From positions 1 to 7,023 of the forward strand of contig JAFXWI010000008.1 of NCBI GenBank assembly GCA_017542915.1: a stretch of DNA of 7,023 nucleotides. Direction: 5' to 3'. The DNA is from Paludibacteraceae bacterium (lineage in GTDB: Bacteria > Bacteroidota > Bacteroidia > Bacteroidales > Paludibacteraceae). The translations under genes were made by a program, and so were the position numbers. Positions 1 to 5,812 of the stretch are shown here, one piece after another. How positions within the stretch are numbered: the first letter of the stretch is position 1; each line of letters opens with the position of its first letter. Under the pieces are notes generated by a model. The model worked only from the letters and a program-made list of their open reading frames with translations, did not search any database and was not told where the DNA came from.

Positions 1-310
1 GTATCCTCATTAACTCATGATCAAAACTTGTGCCCACCATCTCCGCATTGGAACGCACCGTGTCCAGCGAGATGAAGATGTCTCCGTTGAGCGTCTGCGC
101 GGTCGAGTAGTCGAAGGTGATGACGTCCGTGTAATAGTCATGACCGAGAAACTCGCGGTTCACCGACAACTCACGCTCGTCGGAGCAGAAGATATAATTG
201 ATGTTCCCTACGGCAAAGCCGTACTCTGCCGCTACTGCACGAATCCAGCGGTTGATCTTACGCTCGTCCAACGCCGGCATCTCTATGTCCTCTGTATGAA
301 ATGTAATCAT
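1..310 (-). CDS. ybeY: YbeY, rRNA maturation endoribonuclease (5' part, runs off the left edge)
   Basis: YbeY is a single-domain, zinc-dependent endoribonuclease needed for 16S rRNA 3'-end maturation and ribosome quality control in the cytoplasm. The first 103 codons are visible on the minus strand from an ATG at 310. Family-typical segments are INYIFCSDEREL (about residues 37-48), NREFLGHDYYTDVITFDYS (51-69) and GDIFISLDTVRSNAEM (76-91). The reading reaches DHELMRI at the edge, just before the expected zinc-binding histidine motif (HGxLHLxGxDH), which lies outside the window, so catalytic competence cannot be judged. The ATG at 310 gives a normal N-terminus; a second in-frame ATG at codon 11 is possible but would cut the first strand. 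No convincing promoter with a TTTG/TAnnTTTG pair was found directly upstream, so the gene may be co-transcribed with the SpmA/SpmB gene 162 bp upstream. Family assignment rests on recognised sequence patterns. Confidence 0.93.
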   Translation of the reverse strand, partial: MITFHTEDIEMPALDERKINRWIRAVAAEYGFAVGNINYIFCSDERELSVNREFLGHDYYTDVITFDYSTAQTLNGDIFISLDTVRSNAEMVGTSFDHELMRI

Positions 311-361
311 GTATATATACTCTTCATGTGCAATTTATAAGCACTCGACCCCGAAAATCTC

Positions 362-416
362 GTACTTACGACGTACTTATGACACACTTATCTCGTACTT
401 ATCACGCACTAATTTT
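362..416. repeat. Five imperfect 11-bp tandem repeats upstream of ybeY
   Basis: Five consecutive 11-bp units read GTACTTACGAC, GTACTTATGAC, ACACTTATCTC, GTACTTATCAC and GCACTAATTTT on the plus strand. On the minus strand, in the direction of ybeY, the core is TAAGTACG, with variants TAAGTGTG and TTAGTGCG. The 11-bp period is not a multiple of three, so this is not a coding repeat. It is close to one DNA helical turn, so equivalent bases fall on roughly the same face. The array ends about 50 bp upstream of the ybeY start. A regulator-binding array is possible but unproven. Confidence 0.7.
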
Positions 417-433
417 TGCTTTTTATTTCATTG

Positions 434-458
434 GTATTATATACTACGTATATAATAC
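434..458. repeat. Perfect AT-rich inverted repeat after the SpmA/SpmB gene
   Basis: GTATTATATAC (434-444) is followed by a 3-base loop (TAC) and its exact reverse complement GTATATAATAC (448-458). The result is an 11-bp perfect stem only 14 bp past the stop codon of the minus-strand membrane protein gene. On the minus strand the downstream side is A-rich rather than a T run, so it is not a classical intrinsic terminator. It may be a transcript 3'-end stabiliser, a weak or factor-aided terminator, or a dimeric protein-binding site. Which of these applies cannot be told from sequence alone. Confidence 0.6.
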
Positions 459-472
459 TGGATTGTTGCTCT

Positions 473-1705
473 TTATCCGAAGAAGATAGGAGCGATGGCG
501 AAGGCGGCGATGGCGCCGGCGAGGTCAGCGAGCAGGCAGCATACCACGGCGTGGCCCGTATCTTTGATATTTACCGACCCGAAATAGACAGCGAGCACAT
601 AGAACGTGGTGTCCGTCGTGCCTTGCAGGATGCAGCAGAGCCGGCCGACGAGGCTGTCTGCGCCATACGTGGTCATCGCCTCAAGCATGAGTCCGCGGGC
701 GCCGCTACCGCTGAGGGGTTTCATCAGAGCCGTCGGAACAGCTCCTGCTAAATCAGGATTGATGCCGCAGGCTGCAAAAAGCCATGCGATGCCCTGCTCG
801 AGCAGTCCCATCGCACCGCTGGCGCGGAACATACCTACTGCCACAAGGATGGCGATGAGGTAAGGGATGATACCGATAGCCGTCTGGAATCCACCTTTGG
901 CGCCGTCAATAAACGCGTCATAGACGTTGATCTGCCTTGCCATCGCTTGGATGATAAACCAGCAGATGACGCCGAGTAGTAAAATAGCTGCGATGGCAGC
1001 AGAGACAACGGCTAAAGCATGGTGCGAAAGAAGGGTTGAACCCCATACAAGCAAGCCTACAAGGGCTGTCAGACCAATGAGTGTACCCAACACCACCGGA
1101 TCTTTCATCTTGATCTTCTGCGCAATACACACGCAGATAAGTCCCACCAGCGTGGCTACGTACGTCGCGATGAGTATCGGCAGGAAGACATCCGCCGGAT
1201 TGGCCGCACCGAGTTGGGCGCGGTACGCCATGATGGTCGTCGGGATAAGCGTCAGACCACTCGCGCCTAACACCACGAACATCACCATTGCATTGGAGGC
1301 TTTCGTCTTGTCTTTGTTCAGTTCCTGCAACTCGCCCATCGCCTTCAGACCCATCGGCGTTGCGGCATTATCAAGACCGAGCATATTTGCCGCGAAGTTC
1401 ATCAGCATCGAACCATAGACGGGATGACCCTTCGGTATCTCCGGGAAAATACGACTGAAGAACGGATTGATGGCTCTGCCTAAGGTGTTCACCGCACCGG
1501 CTTTCTCGCCGATCTTCATAATTCCCATCCATAGCGAAAGTACGCCTGTCAAACCCAAGGAGAGTTCGAAACCTGTTTTGGCACTATCGAAGGTGGAGTT
1601 GAGAATAGCGGAGAAGATATCCACGTTTCCGTAGCAGACAGCTTGCACCAGTCCCATCAGGACGGCCAGCAAAATGAGCGAAATCCAGATATAATTCAAA
1701 ATCAT
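473..1705 (-). CDS. SpmA-SpmB fusion, nucleoside-recognition (Gate) domain membrane protein
   Basis: This is a 410-residue polytopic inner-membrane protein in which two halves, separate proteins (SpmA and SpmB) in spore formers, are joined. The SpmA-like half (about 1-200) carries NMLGLDNAATPMG at 107-119 and an N-terminal hydrophobic helix. The SpmB-like half (about 260-410) carries DGAKGGFQTAIGIIPYLIA (268-286), PLSGSGARG (330-338) and QGTTDTTFYV (361-370). A hydrophobic stretch near 205-255 links the halves. Both belong to the Gate / nucleoside-recognition family, whose members are thought to be transporters or gated channels; the substrate here is unknown. The organism is not expected to sporulate, so the spore-maturation name is historical. 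The start at 1705 is supported by a promoter whose predicted transcription start coincides with the ATG. It is transcribed divergently from the methyltransferase gene. Family call is strong; function is uncertain. Confidence 0.92.
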   Translation of the reverse strand: MILNYIWISLILLAVLMGLVQAVCYGNVDIFSAILNSTFDSAKTGFELSLGLTGVLSLWMGIMKIGEKAGAVNTLGRAINPFFSRIFPEIPKGHPVYGSMLMNFAANMLGLDNAATPMGLKAMGELQELNKDKTKASNAMVMFVVLGASGLTLIPTTIMAYRAQLGAANPADVFLPILIATYVATLVGLICVCIAQKIKMKDPVVLGTLIGLTALVGLLVWGSTLLSHHALAVVSAAIAAILLLGVICWFIIQAMARQINVYDAFIDGAKGGFQTAIGIIPYLIAILVAVGMFRASGAMGLLEQGIAWLFAACGINPDLAGAVPTALMKPLSGSGARGLMLEAMTTYGADSLVGRLCCILQGTTDTTFYVLAVYFGSVNIKDTGHAVVCCLLADLAGAIAAFAIAPIFFG

Positions 1706-1709
1706 GCGA

Positions 1710-1741
1710 CAAAATTACATTTTTTTTTGGATATATGCAAA
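1710..1741 (-). promoter_or_regulatory. Bacteroidetes-type promoter for the SpmA/SpmB gene
   Basis: On the minus strand a -33 box TTTG (plus coordinates 1738-1741) is separated by exactly 20 bp from a -7 box TAATTTTG (1710-1717), which fits the Bacteroidetes consensus TTTG / TAnnTTTG. Only four bases (1706-1709) lie between the -7 box and the ATG at 1705. Transcription should therefore start at or within a couple of bases of the start codon, giving a leaderless mRNA. It overlaps the opposite promoter at 1726-1757. Confidence 0.75.
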
Positions 1742-1757
1742 AAAAATAGTATTTTTG
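1726..1757 (+). promoter_or_regulatory. Bacteroidetes-type promoter for the methyltransferase / adenosyltransferase pair
   Basis: A -33 box TTTG (1726-1729) and a -7 box TATTTTTG (1750-1757) are separated by 20 bp and match TTTG / TAnnTTTG. Eight bases separate the -7 box from the ATG at 1766, so the 5' leader would be only about 2-4 nt. Its -33 box lies inside the spacer of the opposite promoter, so RNA polymerase probably cannot occupy both at once. Confidence 0.75.
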
Positions 1758-1765
1758 CACCCTAA

Positions 1766-2578
1766 ATGGCAAAAAAAGATACTATACATCGTCTTTTTGC
1801 GTATCTCAAGCACTATTTATGTGCCTGGAATACGACCGGTGAAAGCATTCATTCACCGTATCTTTTCGAGTTGGTGCGGTTTGTGTTACGCGATGAGAAT
1901 GCGTACTATTGCTTCACCGATATAGAGCGCCGACGCGCGTTGCTGCTGGCGTGTCCGGACGTCTTGGATGTGATGGATTTTGGTTCGGCAGGTTCACCGG
2001 AAGGTAAACTGGTGCAGCGCCGCATATGCGATATCGCCAAGACCCATTTAGAGCAGCCGAGAATAGGACAGGTGCTCTTCCGACTGGTCAATTTTCTTGA
2101 GCAGCACGAGAAGCATCCTTTGGAGATACTGGAGTTAGGAACATCGTTGGGCATTACGACCGCCTATCTGGCGAGTGTCGACAGCCGAAATCGCGTGATG
2201 ACGCTCGAAGGAAGCGAAGCGGTCCTGAAGGTGGCGCAAGGTGTATGGCGCGCGTTGCGATTGGAGAATATAGAATGGCAGCAAGGCAATATCAACGACA
2301 CCTTATATAAGTGCGCGCGCGAACACATTGACTTGGCATATGTGGATGCTAACCATACATATGAAGCTACGATGCACTACGTGACGTACCTGCTGCCGCG
2401 AATGAACGAGAAAGGCATCATAGCCGTGGATGATATTCACCATTCCGAACAGATGGAGCAGGCTTGGGAGGAACTCAAAAACGATGCACGTGTGACGACC
2501 AGTATGGACCTTTACCACGTAGGACTGCTGTTCGTGGATACGCATTATTTGAAACGACATTATAGGATAAGAGTTTAG
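1766..2578 (+). CDS. Class I SAM-dependent methyltransferase
   Basis: This 270-residue, probably cytoplasmic protein has a Rossmann-like methyltransferase domain in its second half. Visible elements are the SAM-binding motif I ELGTSLG (123-129), the acidic end of the second strand TLEGS (146-150), YVDANHTYE (192-200), and VDDI (221-224) at the end of a later strand. This order resembles O-methyltransferase-like proteins of the class I superfamily. The N-terminal ~110 residues, including HSPYLFELVRFVLRD (29-43), look like the helical extension I associate with a Bacteroidetes subgroup; I cannot name a substrate. The start at 1766 fits the promoter directly upstream and leaves almost no leader. 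The cob(I)alamin adenosyltransferase gene begins 10 bp after its stop, so the two are probably co-transcribed, but this adjacency alone does not show a shared pathway. Superfamily call is secure; reaction specificity is unknown. Confidence 0.87.
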   Translation: MAKKDTIHRLFAYLKHYLCAWNTTGESIHSPYLFELVRFVLRDENAYYCFTDIERRRALLLACPDVLDVMDFGSAGSPEGKLVQRRICDIAKTHLEQPRIGQVLFRLVNFLEQHEKHPLEILELGTSLGITTAYLASVDSRNRVMTLEGSEAVLKVAQGVWRALRLENIEWQQGNINDTLYKCAREHIDLAYVDANHTYEATMHYVTYLLPRMNEKGIIAVDDIHHSEQMEQAWEELKNDARVTTSMDLYHVGLLFVDTHYLKRHYRIRV

Positions 2579-2588
2579 TTTTAGCAAT

Positions 2589-3119
2589 ATGGCAATATAT
2601 ACCAAAACAGGAGACAAAGGAGAAACCTCGCTGGCGAACGGTGAGCGTATCTCCAAAGCCGACGCACGCATCGAGGCGTACGGCACGGTAGATGAACTTA
2701 ATAGCTGGATTGGACTGCTGCGCGCAGGATTGAAGACTTCCGCTATCCGTTTTCAGCCAACGGATGAACAACTGTCATGGATGCAGAACAGGTTGTTTAA
2801 CTTAGGCGCAGCTTTGAGCCGGGCACCCGGAGAGTGGGTGAGCGCGGCTGATGTACAGCAGATAGAGGTATGGATTGATGAGATGCAGGCGGTAGTACCT
2901 AAGCTACATGCATTCATCCTTCCGGCCGGTTCAGAATGCGTCGCGCGGTGCCAAATATGTCGTACTATTTGCCGTCGTGCGGAGCGAAGAATGATTGCGT
3001 TGGGATGCCCCGATGAAGCAATGCAGCTCATGAACCGTATCAGTGACTATCTTTTTGTCCTTGCGCGTTATCTGGGATATGAGAACGGAGAAGCGGAAGA
3101 GACCTGGAAAAAGGATTAA
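2589..3119 (+). CDS. PduO-type ATP:cob(I)alamin adenosyltransferase
   Basis: The enzyme transfers the adenosyl group of ATP to cob(I)alamin (or cob(I)yrinic acid a,c-diamide) to form the adenosylated cofactor. PduO-type enzymes are cytoplasmic trimers of five-helix bundles with ATP bound between subunits. The 176-residue sequence has the N-terminal ATP-binding segment TKTGDKGETSL (5-15), YGTVDELN (31-38), LPAGSE (111-116), RTICRRAER (125-133) with its conserved arginines, and LMNRISDYLFVLAR (147-160). Length is normal and complete. One mild oddity is that the usual histidine just before the RTxCRRAER block (HVxRT or HVCRT) is glutamine here (Q122 in CQICRT). The gene lies 10 bp after the methyltransferase gene and probably shares its promoter. 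No cobalamin riboswitch is recognisable in the short upstream regions. Other cobalamin genes are not in the window, so salvage versus synthesis cannot be decided. Confidence 0.94.
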   Translation: MAIYTKTGDKGETSLANGERISKADARIEAYGTVDELNSWIGLLRAGLKTSAIRFQPTDEQLSWMQNRLFNLGAALSRAPGEWVSAADVQQIEVWIDEMQAVVPKLHAFILPAGSECVARCQICRTICRRAERRMIALGCPDEAMQLMNRISDYLFVLARYLGYENGEAEETWKKD

Positions 3120-3193
3120 AATGTGGAAAAATTGACGGAAAAGTGTGCTTTTGTGTAAAAAACACCAAAAAATGTAAAATATTATAAAAATTA

Positions 3194-3225
3194 TTTGCAC
3201 GAATCAAAGTTTTTGAGTACTTTTG
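3194..3225 (+). promoter_or_regulatory. Bacteroidetes-type promoter of the DUF2795-por operon
   Basis: A -33 box TTTG (3194-3197) is followed after exactly 20 bp by a -7 box TACTTTTG (3218-3225), a full match to TTTG / TAnnTTTG. GCAC follows the -7 box, as at the methyltransferase promoter. The predicted start near 3230-3232 gives a leader of about 27 nt that is A/T-rich and lacks a Shine-Dalgarno sequence before the ATG at 3259. The rest of the 139 bp gap (3120-3193) is A-rich with no clear terminator for the upstream genes. Confidence 0.75.
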
Positions 3226-3258
3226 CACGCTATTTTGAAAAATTATTGAAAATAAACT

Positions 3259-3486
3259 ATGTATTGGACGCTTGAATTGGCTTCGAAATTAGAGGATGCT
3301 CCATGGCCGGCAACAAAGGAAGAATTGCTTGATTATGCCAATCGCATTGGCGCTCCTGCGGAGGTAATTGAGAATTTGCACGAGCTGGAGGACGAGGACG
3401 ATGAACAGTATGAGAGCATCTTGGATATATGGCCGGATTATCCTACGCAGGATGAGGACTTTTTCTTCGATGAAGAAGAGTATTAG
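3259..3486 (+). CDS. Small acidic DUF2795 protein, first gene of the por operon
   Basis: This 75-residue protein has an N-terminal DUF2795-like segment (about 1-40, MYWTLELASKLEDAPWPATK then EELLDYANRIGAP) rich in predicted helix. A strongly acidic tail follows (about 42-75), with runs such as EDEDDEQYES and FFFDEEEY. There is no signal peptide or membrane helix, so it is probably cytoplasmic. Biochemical function is unknown. It lies directly behind a strong promoter and is the first gene of the T9SS operon; its last 17 nt, including the stop, overlap the start of porP. That overlap suggests translational coupling. From memory, closely similar short proteins (WPDYP plus acidic C-terminus) are widespread in Bacteroidetes, so this is a real conserved gene. 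Its role in T9SS expression or assembly is inference from position only. Confidence 0.88.
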   Translation: MYWTLELASKLEDAPWPATKEELLDYANRIGAPAEVIENLHELEDEDDEQYESILDIWPDYPTQDEDFFFDEEEY

Positions 3487-4420
3487 TCTGCTGCTTGGTC
3501 TGTTGGCCTTCGTTACTGCGAGCGCGCAGTTCGATCCGCAGATGGGACAATACATGTATATGCCGACGGCCTATAATCCCGCAGCGGTGGGAGAGGGTGA
3601 TTTGATGAGAGTGGTAGGTCTGCACCGTATGCAGTATGTGGACATCGCCAACGCGCCGATGAGCACATGGTTCACTTTCTGTTCGCCGTTTGTGATAGGA
3701 AAGACGCGGCACGGCGCAGGGGTGCGATTTCTTAACGACCGATTCGGATTATTTACGACTCAATCGCTGTACGCTCAGTATGCGTACCGGCAGAAATTGG
3801 GAAACGGATATCTGAGTGTCGGAATAGACTTGGGGTTTGTGAATGTTGGTTTTAAAGGAGATTCGATTAACCTGAGTCAGATGGGGGATGATTATCATGA
3901 TGCGACGGATCAGTCGGTGCCGACGGGTAGTAAATCGGGAATGAAGTTCGACATGGGATTCGGTCTGTACTACAGCACTCCGACATGGTGGGTAGGCGCG
4001 AGTTACAGCCATTTAACCCGTCCGACAGTTGAATGGGATGAATATACGTCGGTGACTCTGGTGGGAACGATGTACGTCTCGGGAGGATACCATTTCCGGC
4101 TGAAAGACTACAGGGACTGGATGTTGACACCGAGTATGATGGTAATGAGCGACTTTGTCAGTTGGGATATCAACCTCACGCTGATGTGCGATTACAAAGA
4201 CCGCTACCGTTGGGGACTCGGATACCGCATCGCCGGAAGTGTGAATATATTGCTGGGCGTGGATATTATTACCGGCCTGCAGTTAGGATACAGTTGTGAA
4301 TTGCCGACCAACAAATTGCTGTTGGAAAGTTATGGAAGTCACGAGATATACTTGGCCTACGGATTTGATATCCTGAAGCCGAAAAGGACGAACAAATATA
4401 AATCAATTCGATACTTGTAA
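3470..4420 (+). CDS. porP: PorP/SprF-family T9SS outer-membrane protein
   Basis: PorP/SprF proteins are predicted outer-membrane beta-barrel proteins of the T9SS, needed for secretion and thought to link secreted or surface proteins to the machinery. I use ATG 3470, which gives a 316-residue protein with a type I signal peptide (KK at 2-3, hydrophobic LLLGLLAFVTA, cleavage near ASAQ at 17-20). Earlier in-frame starts (e.g. 3452 or 3368) would bury this signal. The mature N-terminus FDPQMGQYMYMPTAYNPAAV (21-40) and the C-terminal GSHEIYLAYGFDI region are typical of the family; many alternating aromatic strands suggest a barrel. The start lies inside the upstream DUF2795 gene, and porK begins 2 bp after its stop. 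Glycine codons are mostly GGA (19 of 32) and arginine codons are mixed, unlike porK and porL. Multiple PorP paralogues per genome are common; the position next to porK argues that this is the core one. Confidence 0.93.
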   Translation: MKKSISLLLGLLAFVTASAQFDPQMGQYMYMPTAYNPAAVGEGDLMRVVGLHRMQYVDIANAPMSTWFTFCSPFVIGKTRHGAGVRFLNDRFGLFTTQSLYAQYAYRQKLGNGYLSVGIDLGFVNVGFKGDSINLSQMGDDYHDATDQSVPTGSKSGMKFDMGFGLYYSTPTWWVGASYSHLTRPTVEWDEYTSVTLVGTMYVSGGYHFRLKDYRDWMLTPSMMVMSDFVSWDINLTLMCDYKDRYRWGLGYRIAGSVNILLGVDIITGLQLGYSCELPTNKLLLESYGSHEIYLAYGFDILKPKRTNKYKSIRYL

Positions 4421-4422
4421 GT

Positions 4423-5769
4423 ATGAAAGTAACAAAAATTTTGCCTTTGATCGCATTAGCGATTGCATTGGCGAGTTGCAACAAGCCGGCCGGCGAATTA
4501 GTCGGAGTTGGCAAGAGTGGTACCTTTAAAGAGGCGAATCCTTATGGAATGTTATTCATTAAGAAGGGTTCCTTCATGATGGGTGCTAACACTCAATCCG
4601 CTGTGTTTGAGCAGCCGGACAACATCGTGATGGTGACGGTTGACGCGTTCTGGATGGACGAGACAGAGATCACAAACAATGAGTATCACCAGTTCGTAAA
4701 CTGGGTGCGTGACTCTATTGCACTTTCCAGTCTGATTGCGGCAGGTATGACCGATTATGCGATCCAGCCGAAAGATGAGGACTTCGACGAAACCAACTTC
4801 CGCATCAACTGGCGTAAGAAAGTGCCTTGGAATAGCAAGGAGGAGGATGTCATCGATGCATTGGCTTCGATGTACTATTCGGATGGTAAAATCAATACTA
4901 ACAATCTGCACTATCGTTATAGTTGGGTGAATATGGATGAGGCGCTGCCGCAACGTAATAAGTTCGATGTGGCTACGAGTACCTATCCTCCCGGAGCTAC
5001 GGCACGTGTAGATACCTTCTGGGTAAATGCCAACAACGAGATTAAGGACTCGACGATTATCCGTCCGTTGCGTGAGCCGAAAGACCTGTTGACCGAGAAG
5101 ATCATCAGTATCTATCCCGATACCTTGGTTTGGGCACGTGACTTCCAGTTCTCGTATAACGATCCGTTGCTGCACATGTATTTCAAGCACCCGGGCTATG
5201 GCGAGTATCCGGTAGTAGGTGTAACGTGGGAGCAGGCTCATGCGTTCTGCAACTGGCGTACCAAATACTTCAATATGTATTCGTCTACCGAGGTTAACGA
5301 GTACCGTCTGCCGACGGAGGCTCAGTGGGAGTATGCTGCGCGTGGTGGTCGTAAGATGGCGATGTATCCGTGGGGTGGCAACTATGCCCGTGACGGTAAG
5401 GGTTGCTTCTTTGCTAACTTCAAACCGTACCGCGGCGCGTACAGCGATGATACCGGTACGACGACTATGAAGGTAGCTCAGTTCCGTCCGAATGACTTCG
5501 GTCTGTTCGACATGGCCGGCAACGTGTCGGAGTGGACCAATTCCGCTTATCAGAGTGGCGCGAATATCCACATCCATGACTTGAATCCGGACTATAGCTA
5601 TATGGCTCGTAAGGCCGATCCGGACATCTTGAAGCGCAAAGTCGTTAAGGGTGGTAGCTGGAAGGATATCAGTTATTTCATGCAGTGCGGTGTTCGTACG
5701 TATGAATATCAGTACGAGAGCCGTCCGTACATCGGATTCCGTTGCGTTCGCGCATATATAGGTGAATAA
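4423..5769 (+). CDS. porK: PorK/GldK, T9SS ring lipoprotein with FGE-sulfatase-like fold
   Basis: PorK is an outer-membrane-anchored lipoprotein that with PorN builds the large periplasmic ring of the T9SS. The 448-residue sequence starts with a type II signal peptide whose lipobox LASC places the lipidated cysteine at 19. The formylglycine-generating-enzyme-like domain spans about 42-446, with FMMGAN (51-56), DETEITNNEYHQFVNW (79-94), VVGVTWEQAHAFCNWR (264-279), RLPTEAQWEYAARGG (295-309), AGNVSEW (365-371), KGGSW (409-413) and IGFRCVR (437-443). A GldK-type insertion fills about 105-255. The region after KGGSW lacks the paired cysteines that carry out catalysis in true FGE, consistent with a structural role. 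Start is 2 bp after porP; porL follows after 43 bp of A/T-rich sequence. All 22 arginines use CGT (18) or CGC (4), a pattern expected for strong expression. Confidence 0.96.
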   Translation: MKVTKILPLIALAIALASCNKPAGELVGVGKSGTFKEANPYGMLFIKKGSFMMGANTQSAVFEQPDNIVMVTVDAFWMDETEITNNEYHQFVNWVRDSIALSSLIAAGMTDYAIQPKDEDFDETNFRINWRKKVPWNSKEEDVIDALASMYYSDGKINTNNLHYRYSWVNMDEALPQRNKFDVATSTYPPGATARVDTFWVNANNEIKDSTIIRPLREPKDLLTEKIISIYPDTLVWARDFQFSYNDPLLHMYFKHPGYGEYPVVGVTWEQAHAFCNWRTKYFNMYSSTEVNEYRLPTEAQWEYAARGGRKMAMYPWGGNYARDGKGCFFANFKPYRGAYSDDTGTTTMKVAQFRPNDFGLFDMAGNVSEWTNSAYQSGANIHIHDLNPDYSYMARKADPDILKRKVVKGGSWKDISYFMQCGVRTYEYQYESRPYIGFRCVRAYIGE

Positions 5770-5812
5770 TAAAGAAAAATATATATACATTAACATAAAG
5801 TTATAACAAACT

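Noticed and set aside
17..340. A 107-codon plus-strand frame at the left edge
   Set aside because: The minus strand of the same stretch encodes an unmistakable YbeY N-terminus; the plus-strand frame has no recognisable features.
311..345. A promoter for ybeY (TATAAATTGCAC on the minus strand)
   Set aside because: It fits TAnnTTTG poorly and there is no TTTG about 20 bp upstream. It could still work with the repeat array, but I cannot support it.
3120..3193. Small stem AAAAG-TGTG-CTTTT (3139-3152) and GTG...CAC (3153-3165) after the adenosyltransferase gene as a terminator
   Set aside because: Stems are only 3-5 bp, A/T-rich, and not followed by a T run on the plus strand. Upstream transcripts may end here, but the sequence does not show how.
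1706..3258. A cobalamin riboswitch controlling the adenosyltransferase
   Set aside because: The leader of the methyltransferase transcript is only a few bases and the gap before the adenosyltransferase gene is 10 bp, so there is no room for one; no B12-box-like element was seen.
3368..3469. An upstream extension of PorP to the ATG at 3368
   Set aside because: It overlaps the well-supported DUF2795 gene out of frame and would place over 30 polar residues before the signal peptide, which starts cleanly at 3470.
4552..5796. A 414-codon open frame on the minus strand across porK
   Set aside because: It is the antisense shadow of porK. Its length comes from the codon bias of porK (CGT, GGT, TAC, few codons giving antisense stops). 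The translation has no domain, is rich in I/R/T/H, and its coordinates almost coincide with porK.
5770..5812. An internal promoter between porK and porL
   Set aside because: The 43 bp are very A/T-rich but contain no TAnnTTTG box with a matching TTTG; more likely an unstructured ribosome loading region for porL.
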